This document shows, in pieces, positions 26,881 to 35,193 of a stretch of 64,000 nt of DNA (position 1 is its first letter; every line of letters starts with the position of its first letter). The stretch is from NCBI GenBank assembly GCA_902500825.1, contig CABVRX010000016.1, positions 20,561 to 84,560 on the forward strand. Reading direction: 5' to 3'. The notes below the pieces were generated by a model. That model saw only the letters and a program-made list of their open reading frames with translations. It did no database searches and had not been told where the DNA came from. Origin of the DNA: an uncultured Nitrospira sp. Lineage in GTDB: Bacteria > Nitrospirota > Nitrospiria > Nitrospirales > Nitrospiraceae. The translations under genes were made by a program, and so were the position numbers.

Positions 26881-28212
26881 TCAGGCCGTGAGCTTGAGTT
26901 CGTCGGTAGAGATCTGTCCTGTCCGACGCTGGTCCGGTTTCTTGGCGATGATCGAGGTCAGCTTGACGGAAAAAATGACTAAGCCGGTCATCAAAAGGCC
27001 GAGACTGGTCCAGTTTGCAACACGGATGTAGATGGAGGTGAGCGGCACATTCCAGGTCAGCGCTGCCAAGATGCCGAGTCCCATGGTTCCTAGGTTGAGG
27101 GTAGTGATTTGAACGGTACTCCAGCGATTCATCACGGTTGTGAGCTGGTCACGATAGGGCCCACGTTTCTTCTGATTCGAGATCCGGCCATTCGCGAGGG
27201 TGATGGGAATCAGGTAAGAAAATGCGCCCATAATGGCATTCATAACGAAGCCGATGAATGCCATGTGTGTGTAGGCCACAAGGTGGAGTCTGCCATACGG
27301 TAACACCGAGCGGCTGGAGAGGTTATTTGCTCCGACAAGCACGCCTAGAACGATGGTAAAGATGAGAAAGAACGCACTGACGAAAAGATGGTCCTCGGCA
27401 GCACTGCTGGTTTGGGCTGAGGAGAGCCACGTGCGAAACAGACTGCCGATCCAGAGGATCCCCCCCAGAAAAAACATGGCGCCGGCGGCCAGTTCAATCA
27501 GGACCGATGAGTTCAAGAATCCACCGATTAAGACGGCCACGCCTATCGGCATCACGATCGTTCCCAGCTGGGCAAGCGTAGGGCTTACGCGCGGACGGTT
27601 CCAGACTGCCGGCAGGAGGTGGTGTACTATTCCGATGACGGCTAAAACCACAAAACCGAGTACCGCCAGGTGAATGTGCGCGAGCCGCACGGAGCCGTAG
27701 TATTCCGGAAGGTACCCCAGCGTCATGATTTCCCCGCAGGCCGACCCGCCCACAAGGCATAGGAGAGAGAGCGCGTCACACCAAGACTCTTTGATGGAAA
27801 ACTTCCAGGCCAGGCTCGTACGTACCCAAACGGTGTAGATGACAGAAAGAAACGCGGCAATCACCACGAAGCCGGATACACTTACGACTAGGTCCCGGTG
27901 CAACCAGAACCCCACAAGCATTCCAATCACGCCACCGTTCACTGCTGAAAATGTGAGGAGATGGAAGTCCGCTTCTTTTCTGTTTGCCGAGCTTGGTGAA
28001 GGGATGAGCAGGAGAAATCCGCCGAGAATGATCTGGGCTACACCTCCGACCAGAGTGGCATGGACATGGAGCGCCCTGACCCACGACGGCAACGGGGTAC
28101 CGTGAACCAGCCCGACCAATGTCGCCATGCCAAGAATCGACGCCAGCACTAACCAGCTGAAGCCCGTGACGCAAAACGCGAGAGGGGGAATGGTTTGTGC
28201 CAACATCGGCAT
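26881..28212 (-). CDS. Heme-copper-oxidase subunit I-like membrane protein
   Basis: This 443-residue protein has about 12 hydrophobic segments. Histidines sit in helix contexts resembling the heme ligands of CcoN/NorB-related proteins: ALHVHATLVGGVAQIILGG, RLAHIHLAVLGF with VHHLLPAVW, and VAYTHMAFIGFVMNAIMGA. These support a heme-binding membrane protein of the cbb3/NO-reductase superfamily fringe. However, no partner subunits or cytochrome c are encoded nearby and the full set of oxidase ligands is not evident, so oxidase activity is uncertain. It lies 3 bp after thiD in the same operon. Confidence 0.65.
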   Translation of the reverse strand: MPMLAQTIPPLAFCVTGFSWLVLASILGMATLVGLVHGTPLPSWVRALHVHATLVGGVAQIILGGFLLLIPSPSSANRKEADFHLLTFSAVNGGVIGMLVGFWLHRDLVVSVSGFVVIAAFLSVIYTVWVRTSLAWKFSIKESWCDALSLLCLVGGSACGEIMTLGYLPEYYGSVRLAHIHLAVLGFVVLAVIGIVHHLLPAVWNRPRVSPTLAQLGTIVMPIGVAVLIGGFLNSSVLIELAAGAMFFLGGILWIGSLFRTWLSSAQTSSAAEDHLFVSAFFLIFTIVLGVLVGANNLSSRSVLPYGRLHLVAYTHMAFIGFVMNAIMGAFSYLIPITLANGRISNQKKRGPYRDQLTTVMNRWSTVQITTLNLGTMGLGILAALTWNVPLTSIYIRVANWTSLGLLMTGLVIFSVKLTSIIAKKPDQRRTGQISTDELKLTA

Positions 28213-28215
28213 GTG

Positions 28216-29016
28216 TTATCGCTCTAAGAAATAGAAATGGTCCGTCGGACCCTGCCCGTGGCCGATCGCTAAGCCATGTCGGATCGCTTCGGTGACATAG
28301 GACTTGGCGGCTTGCGCGGAATCTAAGACAGATCTTCCTCGTGCAAGATGAGCGGCCAAGGCGGAGGCGAACGTGCAGCCGGTGCCATGCGCATGGCGGG
28401 TCTCGATGAACTCTCCCTTCAAGACGTTGAAAAACCGTCCGTCATAGAGCAGATCCGTCGCCCGCTCATTGAGCAGATGGCCGCCTTTGATCAGGACATG
28501 CTTGCACCCGAAGCCATGAATCACTTTGGCCGCTCGTCGGGCATCGGTCAACGAGGCAATTTCAATCCCCGACAGTTGCTGCGCCTCATGCACATTCGGT
28601 GTCACGACCAAAGCGAGTGGGAGCAACTTCGTCTTGACGGCCTCAATGGCGTCCGGCCGCAAGAGAGAATGCCCGCTCTTGGAGATCATCACCGGATCCA
28701 CGACCAGGTTGGCGACGTGTTGCGGCCCCAGCATGGTAACGACCACCTCGACGATGGCTGCCGAGGAGAGCATACCGGTCTTGACGGCGGCAACGTCGAA
28801 GTCGTCGAAGACGGCATCGATCTGTGATGCGATGATGGACGCGGGCAATTCGAAGACATCCGTCACTTCTTCGGTATTCTGAGCCGTGATGGCCGTGATG
28901 ACGGACATAGCAAACACGCCGTTGGCGGACATGGCTTTGATGTCCGCCTGAATCCCTGCGCCTCCGCCGGAATCCGAGCCGGCGATCGTGAGCACCTGTT
29001 TCAACGTATTCGACAT
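28216..29016 (-). CDS. thiD: Hydroxymethylpyrimidine/phosphomethylpyrimidine kinase
   Basis: ThiD phosphorylates HMP and HMP-P in thiamine biosynthesis. The ribokinase-fold signatures are clear: TIAGSDSGGGAGIQADIKA at the N-terminus, VVDPVMISKSG, TPNVHEAQQL, KGGHL and the C-terminal anion-hole motif HGTGCTFASALAAHLA with catalytic Asp position occupied by Cys-flanking residues typical of ThiD. Length of 266 is normal. I found no TPP riboswitch upstream. Gene order thiD then oxidase-like protein, 3 bp apart, implies co-transcription. Confidence 0.95.
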   Translation of the reverse strand: MSNTLKQVLTIAGSDSGGGAGIQADIKAMSANGVFAMSVITAITAQNTEEVTDVFELPASIIASQIDAVFDDFDVAAVKTGMLSSAAIVEVVVTMLGPQHVANLVVDPVMISKSGHSLLRPDAIEAVKTKLLPLALVVTPNVHEAQQLSGIEIASLTDARRAAKVIHGFGCKHVLIKGGHLLNERATDLLYDGRFFNVLKGEFIETRHAHGTGCTFASALAAHLARGRSVLDSAQAAKSYVTEAIRHGLAIGHGQGPTDHFYFLER

Positions 29017-29085
29017 GTAATGATCCTTTTATGGTGTCGTCTAGACAGATTTCGACGGCTGGCCAATCTTGAGCCCATCTGGCTC

Positions 29086-29211
29086 CTATGGTACCCCGTA
29101 CTTCAACTGCTTGAGGCTTTCCACATAACTCGCTCCAGCCCACAGCGATGCCGTATGTGAGAAGGATGTTGTGAAACCGACGAGCAGTACCAGAAGGCCG
29201 ATCATACGCAT
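29086..29211 (-). CDS. Possible 41-residue exported peptide
   Basis: A minus-strand frame starting with two close ATG codons encodes MRMIGLLVLLVGFTTSFSHT, a basic then hydrophobic stretch like a signal peptide, followed by ASLWAGASYVESLKQLKYGV and a final Pro. It lies between thiD and the Rh transporter, in the thiD direction, 69 bp upstream of the thiD start. No strong ribosome-binding site is seen before either ATG. It could be a small exported peptide or a leader peptide for thiD. Confidence 0.4.
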   Translation of the reverse strand: MRMIGLLVLLVGFTTSFSHTASLWAGASYVESLKQLKYGVP

Positions 29212-29606
29212 GAACTAAATGTCATTATACTCAGTGAAGGTCTACTGTCTAGCGGGCCGTAAAAAATGATGCGGCGAAGTGTAGGCGCTGGAAGCGGCGT
29301 GGAATGGTTGAGCGTTGACATGGACTGTAGGGATGCGGCCCTTGTCTCAGGAACGGGCTGGTCGAGATGGAAATCATGGTAATGTTTGTCGCCCTGCGAT
29401 AGGCTTCATCTGAGAACTGAGTTTTGCATTATTTATCACGCATTTCGTCGATATTATTCGTTTCCACACTGACCTGGTGACGCTGCTAGTCAGGTTATTC
29501 CCCCGCTGAGTAAGCCAAAGGTGGGGTTTGACAAGGGCGCTTGCTAGTGGAGTACACTGCCACTCCAATAGCCCCCCATTCACTCCTACTGTCCAAGGAG
29601 GACTCG
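29212..29606. other. Region before the Rh transporter
   Basis: About 390 bp. A TTGACA hexamer lies at 29528-29533 and a hairpin-like AGTGG...CCACT surrounds the sequence at 29546-29564. The ribosome-binding site AAGGAGG at 29595-29601 fixes the start of the transporter. No gene seen. Confidence 0.35.
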
Positions 29607-30911
29607 ATGCAGAACAGCTTCTGGTTGAAGATGCTCAGCGCAGCAAGTCTGTTTCTTCTGTGCGTCACGAGTTGGGTCGGTGCCGAAGAGCCGACGAGTG
29701 CCGTCAATGAGGCGCGCCTGGTCGCGCAATATAATTACTCGATCCATATCCTGGCCATGTTGGTGGTCGGCTTCGGATTTCTCATGGTGTTCGTCCGGCG
29801 GTATGGTTTCGGGGCAACGACCGGTACCTATCTCGTCGTCGCAACCGGAATACCTCTATACATGCTGCTGCGTGCGAACGGGGTAGTGGGGCATACCATC
29901 CAGGCCCATTCGGTCGAGACGCTGATGCTGGCTGAATTTTCGGTGGCGACGGCGTTGATCGCGATGGGGGCGGTGCTCGGACGATTGCGCGTGTTTCAAT
30001 ACGCGTTACTCACGCTGTTATTGGTGCCACTCTATGCGCTGAACGAATATTTGGTATTGGACAATGGTTCGGGGCTGACCAAAGGATTTCAGGATTCGGC
30101 AGGGTCGATCGTCATTCACGCGTTCGGCGCGTATTTCGGCTTAGCTGCGTCTCTGGTGCTGACGACTGCGCAGCAGCGTAGTCAACCAATCGAATCAGAT
30201 CCGACGTCCGATCGGTTTGCAATGCTCGGTTCCATGGTTCTGTGGCTGTTTTGGCCGAGTTTTGCGACCGCGATCGTGCCGTTTGAGCAAATGCCCCAAA
30301 CCATCGTGAATACGATCCTGGCTCTGAGCGGAGCCACGCTTGCCACCTATTTTCTCAGCACACGTTTTCATCATGGAAAAACTTCGATGGTGGATATGGC
30401 CAATGCGGCGTTGGCGGGTGGGGTTTCAATCGGCTCGACCTGTAACCTCGTGAGTCCCACCGGTGCATTTGGTATCGGATTACTTGCCGGTGCGCTCTCG
30501 GTGATTGGGTTTGTCTTCATTCAGCCCATGCTGGAATCGAAAATCAAATTGGTCGATACCTGCGGTGTGCACAATCTGCATGGAATGCCTGGCCTTTTGG
30601 GAGGACTCTGCGCGATCGTCGTCGTACCGAGCGTTGCCGGGGTCCAACTCGTAGGCATCGCGATGACGCTCATCATCGCCGTTATCGGAGGGGTCATCGC
30701 CGGCATGGTGATCAAAGCCACTGGCACGACGGAACAGGCTTATGAAGATTGCCATGAGTTTTCCCATGTGCCGGGACCGGAAAGTGAACACAAGGTTGAG
30801 CAACTCGCGTTAGGCGCCAAAGCCGATATCGAAGCTTTGCAAAAGGAACTGCTTGCCCGCACAGAGGCGCACATTCGATCTGCACGAGAGGAGCCAAGAC
30901 CGATTGTGTAA
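29607..30911 (+). CDS. Rh-type ammonium transporter
   Basis: A 434-residue carrier of the Amt/Rh superfamily that moves ammonium or ammonia. Rh rather than Amt identity is shown by VVGFGFLMVFVRRYGF, DSAGSIVIHAFGAYFGLA and VDTCGVHNLHGMPGLLGG; the two pore His are in IHAFGAYFG and HNLHG. A signal peptide and about 11 hydrophobic segments are visible, followed by a ~50-residue cytoplasmic Glu/Lys-rich C-tail. The ATG at 29607 follows AAGGAGG; the frame upstream of it is not conserved. No PII/GlnK gene is adjacent, unlike most amtB operons. In Nitrospira, Rh carriers are reported in complete ammonia oxidisers of clade A. Confidence 0.92.
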   Translation: MQNSFWLKMLSAASLFLLCVTSWVGAEEPTSAVNEARLVAQYNYSIHILAMLVVGFGFLMVFVRRYGFGATTGTYLVVATGIPLYMLLRANGVVGHTIQAHSVETLMLAEFSVATALIAMGAVLGRLRVFQYALLTLLLVPLYALNEYLVLDNGSGLTKGFQDSAGSIVIHAFGAYFGLAASLVLTTAQQRSQPIESDPTSDRFAMLGSMVLWLFWPSFATAIVPFEQMPQTIVNTILALSGATLATYFLSTRFHHGKTSMVDMANAALAGGVSIGSTCNLVSPTGAFGIGLLAGALSVIGFVFIQPMLESKIKLVDTCGVHNLHGMPGLLGGLCAIVVVPSVAGVQLVGIAMTLIIAVIGGVIAGMVIKATGTTEQAYEDCHEFSHVPGPESEHKVEQLALGAKADIEALQKELLARTEAHIRSAREEPRPIV

Positions 30912-31191
30912 CTGACCTATCGGGCCGGCACCGGCCTGCTGAGAGCGCCCACCAGTCGGAGCGACGCCGTGAGAGTCGATGTGACCTTCGGCGCTTACTG
31001 CGTGCCGGACTCGTGAGTGTGCTTATGCGGCTGTTTCTGTGTCCAGACACTCGGCATAACGATCCACATGAATAAACCCGTGGGCTAGGGATACCCCCAG
31101 TCGCATGATTCCGTAACACCTGCCACGATACAGGAGGTCACCACGGCTTTGGTCAACGTTTGAACGAGCGCACGTACGTAGAGGATTTGTC

Positions 31192-31833
31192 ATGTATGGT
31201 GCGAGAATCTTGCTCGCTGACGACCATCCATTGGTGTTGGAGGGCGTCAAGCAATTGCTTGAGCCGGATTGTTCAGTGGTAGGGACTGCACAAACGGGTC
31301 AGCAAGTGCTGGAAGAAGCCCAGAAGTTGAATCCGGATATCGTATTACTAGACGTCAACATGCCGGGGATGAATGGATTTGAAGCGGCTCGAAAGCTGAA
31401 AGCGCTCTTACCTACGGTCAAAGTCATCTTTGTCACGATGCTTACAGAAGCCATAGCAGTCAGCGAGGGGTTTCGCTCCGGAGCGATGGGCTATGTGTTG
31501 AAGCAAGATGCTTCGGACGAACTCCATGCCGCGGTCAAGAGTGTCATGGCGAATAGAAGATTTGTGTCCTCCAAGATCGATATGGAAGTTCGCGATGCTA
31601 TGGAATGCCAATGGTCTCGACCTGAAGGCTATTCGACCAATTTGACCGAGCGACAGCATCAAATCCTCGCGATGCTTGCCAACGGCTCGTCCACCAAGCA
31701 TATTGCCAAGGAGCTCAACATTTCGATGAAGACCGTGGAATTTCACAAAGCCAACATTACCCGCAAGCTTGGTGTCCGTACCACGTCCGATTTGATTCGC
31801 GTTGCGCTGGCTTCAGGTATGACGGTCCTCTAA
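31192..31833 (+). CDS. NarL/LuxR-type response regulator A
   Basis: A 213-residue regulator. The receiver (~1-125) has the acidic cluster LLADDH, phospho-acceptor Asp in LLDVNMPGMNG near residue 55, Thr in FVTM and Lys in VLKQDAS. The C-terminal LuxR helix-turn-helix is at ~150-210 with LTERQHQILAMLANGSSTKHIA and MKTVEFHKANITRKL. No histidine kinase is adjacent, so the input is unknown. It converges with a second regulator of the same family 41 bp away. Confidence 0.92.
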   Translation: MYGARILLADDHPLVLEGVKQLLEPDCSVVGTAQTGQQVLEEAQKLNPDIVLLDVNMPGMNGFEAARKLKALLPTVKVIFVTMLTEAIAVSEGFRSGAMGYVLKQDASDELHAAVKSVMANRRFVSSKIDMEVRDAMECQWSRPEGYSTNLTERQHQILAMLANGSSTKHIAKELNISMKTVEFHKANITRKLGVRTTSDLIRVALASGMTVL

Positions 31834-31874
31834 GCAGACATTCACTGACCAAATATCACGTATATCCAGCCGCT

Positions 31875-32528
31875 TTAGTGAATGGCGATGAGCCCATTCG
31901 CGATGGCATACTTTGTGAGCTGAGCCGCCGACCTCATGCCGAGCTGCCTCATAATGCGTGTTTTGTGAAACTCGACGGTTTTGATCGACACATTTAAGAC
32001 AGCCGCCACTTCTTTGATGGATTTTCCTTCAGCCACGAGTTGCAGAACCTCCCGCTGTCGCAAGCTGAGTGTATGAGCGAATCCTTCGGGCGCTTCTTCA
32101 GTGTTCGTGTCAGCGCGGGACTGTATCCCCTGGTCGGCGACGATTGGAGACACGAACGTGTTGCCGTTCAAGACTTCCTTGAGCGCTTGCGTCAATTCTA
32201 ATCCTACCGACTGCTTCAACACATAACCCGATACGCCGATGCGGAGTGCTTCCGTCACGAAGTTCGGCTCAGAGTGCATCGTCAGGACAATGACTTTGAT
32301 GGCTGGGTTACGCTTCAAAATTTGACGGGATGCATCCAATCCGTTGAGCAGCGGGAGAGAAATATCGACGATGACCACGTCCGGCGAACATTCTTCAACA
32401 GCCTTGAGCAAGGCGCGGCCGTCAGAAACAATCCTCAATAGTTCGAATTCCGGTTCCAGCAGTTTCCGGATCCCCTGGGCGACAAGGACATGATCATCCG
32501 CCAGCAAGATGATGGGTTGGGTATTCAT
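31875..32528 (-). CDS. NarL/LuxR-type response regulator B
   Basis: A 217-residue paralogue of regulator A. The receiver has LLADDHVLVAQGI, Asp in VIVDISLPLLNG, Thr in VLTMHS and Lys in VLKQSVG. An Ala/Thr/Glu-rich linker separates the LuxR HTH (LSLRQREVLQLVAEGKSIKEVA, IKTVEFHKTRIMRQL). The regulatory pair shares domain order and several motifs but lies tail to tail, an arrangement typical of an inverted duplication. No kinase is found nearby. Confidence 0.92.
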   Translation of the reverse strand: MNTQPIILLADDHVLVAQGIRKLLEPEFELLRIVSDGRALLKAVEECSPDVVIVDISLPLLNGLDASRQILKRNPAIKVIVLTMHSEPNFVTEALRIGVSGYVLKQSVGLELTQALKEVLNGNTFVSPIVADQGIQSRADTNTEEAPEGFAHTLSLRQREVLQLVAEGKSIKEVAAVLNVSIKTVEFHKTRIMRQLGMRSAAQLTKYAIANGLIAIH

Positions 32529-33321
32529 GGCGAAATCTCCTTTCCTGCTTATCCCAAGATGAGCATAGAGCCCTGTCTACAGAGTATGCCGCGTTACACC
32601 ATTCCGGGTTGCCGTTATGGCCTCCAGTCATTGTGGTCAGGCGACTCTCAAGGGATCCTAATTAGTCCGCTGAGCAGGGAACCATTACTGTACTGCCACA
32701 CATGATGATGGTTGATTGTTGCAGGATAAGCAAGAGGCACTATCATAAGCCTCGTCCGTAGACCCTGATCAGGGCCCCGTGCCTTCAGTGAGAAACGCCT
32801 CCAATGAGCGCGAAGCAAGTGATGTGTCGATTAAGCGACATCGCCGTCCGAAAAAGAACGGAATGAATCGGAGCTACAAAAGAATTTAAGACAGGGATAA
32901 CCAGCCTGCTGAAGAGTAATCGTTACCTGAACCTCTCAAATCAGATGTTGGCACGTAGCTCATTTCCATGACGCGCTGCGAGTCCTCAAGAGTGTTCGCA
33001 ACGTTCAAGTTGTACCTATTGGACAGCCGAAAGGACTTCAGCTCCATCCCATCCTGGGGAAAAATACAGTTGAGTCGTACGCCTGTGTGCCGCAGTTTTC
33101 ACTTGAGTCTTGAGTGATGAATCTCAGCAAAAACTAGGTGAATGATTTACCGCTATGGCATGATGACATGGCGCGCATCTTGCAATTTGTAAAAGTATGT
33201 ATCTCCTGTTGGTCTTAAGAAACAGATAACGTCGAATGGAGCTGAACCTATTTCCAAGATTCAGTACTACCTGCACTTTGAAGGGAAGGACTGAAGCACA
33301 CGATACGTCAAGAGGCTTTCC
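32529..33321. other. Long intergenic region with a sigma-54 promoter
   Basis: Almost 800 bp without a credible gene. A strong sigma-54 promoter lies at its 3' part. Short reading frames in the rest have no ribosome-binding site or domain; an unannotated regulatory RNA is possible. Confidence 0.4.
33170..33185 (+). promoter_or_regulatory. Sigma-54 promoter
   Basis: TGGCGCGCATCTTGCA matches the -24/-12 consensus TGGCACG-N4-TTGCW at all but one position, with the required GG-N10-GC spacing. Transcription should start about 12 bases downstream and read the membrane-protein gene at 33322, leaving a ~125-nt leader. Confidence 0.75.
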
Positions 33322-33867
33322 ATGGCAGAAATCATCGTCTCGTGGATACTAGGTTTGATCGTCATTGCCATTGCATGGGGAAGCGTAGATAAAATCGCCG
33401 TTCCTATCAAAGCATTTGCTCAATCATGGCAAAGTCCTAACCGGAGAAAATGTTTACAGATTGTGGTCACAAGCCTTTTCGCGTTAGCCTTACTTTGGAT
33501 CATAGCCTCAACGGATAGTAATTACATGGAAGAGTGGGCCGGCCTTCCGACGCTCTTGATATGGGCCGGCGGCCTCTGGCTGATTCCGTTTCAGTTTGAT
33601 GCCGTGGGGCACTACTGGCTCTCTTTCTTGGCCATAGGCGTTATCCTGATACTGTTCTGGGTGGGAAGCAGTTCTTATCATTCAACACGAACGCATGCCT
33701 CGACAGATGTTTCAATTCAGGCAACTATTTCGATGCAGCAGGGGCAGGACGCATCCTCGAGCCTGACTGGTCTCGGGTTTCTCTTTTGGATTGCTTTCAT
33801 CGGCCTCACGGTTGCCGCTATCGCCCGATACACATCTACGTGGAATGCCGGTGTTCTTAATTCATGA
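33322..33867 (+). CDS. Uncharacterised polytopic membrane protein
   Basis: A 181-residue protein with about five hydrophobic segments: IIVSWILGLIVIAIAWG, VTSLFALALLWIIAS, LPTLLIWAGGLWLIPF, LSFLAIGVILILFWVG and FLFWIAFIGLTVAAI. A polar loop around residue 110-145 carries Ser/Thr/Gln. I do not recognise a family or catalytic motif. The sigma-54 promoter upstream implies activator-dependent expression, linking it to nitrogen or envelope stress control, but the signal is unknown. Confidence 0.7.
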   Translation: MAEIIVSWILGLIVIAIAWGSVDKIAVPIKAFAQSWQSPNRRKCLQIVVTSLFALALLWIIASTDSNYMEEWAGLPTLLIWAGGLWLIPFQFDAVGHYWLSFLAIGVILILFWVGSSSYHSTRTHASTDVSIQATISMQQGQDASSSLTGLGFLFWIAFIGLTVAAIARYTSTWNAGVLNS

Positions 33868-34012
33868 ACGACGCCGCAATACTTGCACGCTAGTCGGCGA
33901 GTTATGGCGGGGGTGGACTTAGTTACGGTGAAAGAGTTCTTCGGCCGTTGAAAGATTGAAACGACTTTTCAGAACAGGGGATGGGAAGGGGAGATGCAAC
34001 CACTTGATTCTG

Positions 34013-34088
34013 TGGTGCGCCCGACAGGACTTGAACCTGTAACCCCCAGATCCGTAGTCTGGTGCTCTATCCATTGAGCTACGGGCGC
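34013..34088 (-). tRNA. tRNA-Arg (anticodon ACG)
   Basis: The minus strand reads GCGCCCGTAGCTCAATGGAT and folds as a cloverleaf. The acceptor stem GCGCCCG pairs with CGGGCGC, the anticodon stem CCAGA/TCTGG holds the loop CTACGGA with anticodon ACG, and the T arm contains GGTTCAAGTCC. The discriminator is A and CCA is encoded. ACG would be edited to ICG to read CGU/CGC/CGA. Confidence 0.95.
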
Positions 34089-34164
34089 ATCCCGATTTTC
34101 CGCCGAGGTATAAGTCCTGAGGTAAAGGGCTAGCTTGACGACGATGGTTAAGGATGGTGTCTCG

Positions 34165-34195
34165 TCTCAGCACTCAGCGCTTTTGTCTCAGCACG
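34165..34195 (+). repeat. Dispersed TCAGCACTCA-type repeat, copy 1
   Basis: TCTCAGCACTCAGCGC at 34165-34180 and a partial unit TCTCAGCACG nearby. The same motif is found near 38.3, 42.2, 51.8 and 55.3 kb. This copy is upstream of the tRNA gene. Confidence 0.6.
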
Positions 34196-34286
34196 TACCA
34201 GAGCCAGTGGTTATACAGTTCTTGGAGAGAGAGGGTCAAGAGACGAACGCTGGAAAAGTCTGGATTCGAGGTTGAGCGGCGGTTGG

Positions 34287-34643
34287 TTAGTGGATACTTT
34301 TGCTCACTTCGTTTGAGAAGGAACTTTCGGCGCCATTTGAATTATACGCGGTGACTGTAAAGAAGTGGGTGGTATCGGTTTCCAAGTCAGTCACGGTGTA
34401 GCTGGTGACATCCATGGCCACAGCAGCAATCGGCGCACCATACGCACCTGATGTTGTTGCCTGATAGATCTTGTATCCCGCAAGGTCCGGTCCCACACTG
34501 GCATCCCATGAAAGCATAGCCGTCCCACCGGTTGGCTCGGAGGTTGGAGCGGAATCAGGCGATGCGCACGCCGTAGCAACGAGCAGAAACAAACAGATTT
34601 GAAATAAATGATAATGACTGGCCATCGATCTCGGTAGGTCCAT
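34287..34643 (-). CDS. Fibronectin type III lipoprotein
   Basis: A 118-residue protein with an N-terminal signal and lipobox (VATACAS). Residues ~40-115 form one fibronectin type III fold: SWDAS, DLAGYKIYQATTSG, SYTVTDLETDTTHFFTVTAYNSNGAES and SFSNEV are standard strand signatures. The ribosome-binding site TAGGAG is 7 bases before the ATG. Single FN3 lipoproteins often bind partners or carbohydrate at the cell surface; function here is not assigned. Confidence 0.85.
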   Translation of the reverse strand: MDLPRSMASHYHLFQICLFLLVATACASPDSAPTSEPTGGTAMLSWDASVGPDLAGYKIYQATTSGAYGAPIAAVAMDVTSYTVTDLETDTTHFFTVTAYNSNGAESSFSNEVSKSIH

Positions 34644-34897
34644 TTCACACTCCTACGACGTGGCAGTCTCTTCGGTGGCTACAAAGGAGCAAAGCTTATA
34701 CCGATGTCAGCGTGGAAATATTACCACAGAAGTCTATGGAAATATGAAGAATGGGTGGATCGTCGGCAGCGATCAACAAAATGAGACGCTAGGGATCTCA
34801 GTCAGAATCGTACGACTTGGCCAGAATTTGGTATTTTCAATCATTGGAAGAGGGGCTGGAGCTGGATTAGGGGAGCGAGGCTCTGCTCCATGAAAAT
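34644..34897. other. Intergenic region
   Basis: A 77-codon plus-strand frame starting at GTG 34660 spans most of it but has no strong ribosome-binding site or recognisable domain; it may be chance. Confidence 0.3.
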
Positions 34898-34935
34898 ACT
34901 GGGGGGGCTTCCTACTGTATAGGAAGCCCCCCAGT
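34898..34935 (-). terminator. Intrinsic hairpin after the KEK-repeat gene
   Basis: A near-perfect GC-rich stem (ACTGGGGGG...CCCCCCAGT with flanking GGAAG/CTTCC) lies 22 bp beyond the stop of the minus-strand KEK-repeat gene. Downstream on that strand is ATTTTC, a short T tract. Confidence 0.7.
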
Positions 34936-34956
34936 TAAGTTTCACTAAACCGGCTC

Positions 34957-35193
34957 TTACTTGCCGCCCTTGTCCTTCTTCTCTTCGCCGAAGGTGTCGG
35001 CATGGCCGCCCTTCTTCTCTTCTTTCTTGTCGCTGAAGGTATCGGCATGGCCGCCCTTCTTCTCTTTCTTCTCCTCGCCGTACACCACGACGTGGCCGCT
35101 CTTCTTCTCTTCCTTCTTCTCGCCGGCGAAGGCTGGCGCGCTGAAGGTCACTGCCACTGCCACTGCCATAATTGCCATCAACATGCTCTTCAT
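34957..35193 (-). CDS. Exported lysine/histidine-rich repeat protein
   Basis: A 78-residue protein with a clear signal peptide (cleavage after PAFA) and a mature 55-residue part made of three 15-residue units plus a partial fourth. Each unit has a Lys/Glu block, then GGHADTFS, GGHADTFG or, in the first unit, SGHVVVYG. Unit boundaries begin EKKEEKKSG, EEKKEKKGG and DKKEEKKGG. One His per unit in a charged context suggests metal or polyanion binding, which is inference. No domain is recognised. The ribosome-binding site AAGGGGG precedes the ATG; a longer frame upstream is unsupported. A sigma-54-type promoter lies upstream and a terminator follows. Confidence 0.8.
   Translation of the reverse strand: MKSMLMAIMAVAVAVTFSAPAFAGEKKEEKKSGHVVVYGEEKKEKKGGHADTFSDKKEEKKGGHADTFGEEKKDKGGK
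34987..35121 (-). repeat. 45-bp tandem coding repeats
   Basis: Three in-frame 45-bp units encode the 15-residue repeats of the KEK protein. Units 2 and 3 are nearly identical at DNA level (shared GGCATGGCCGCCCTTCTT on the plus strand), whereas unit 1 differs in the Val/Tyr part. Confidence 0.85.

Noticed and set aside
29017..29100. TPP riboswitch upstream of thiD
   Set aside because: The conserved CTGAGA element and paired helices were not found in the leader.
34660..34893. A 77-codon plus-strand frame
   Set aside because: Weak GTG start, no signal or domain, and no ribosome-binding site.
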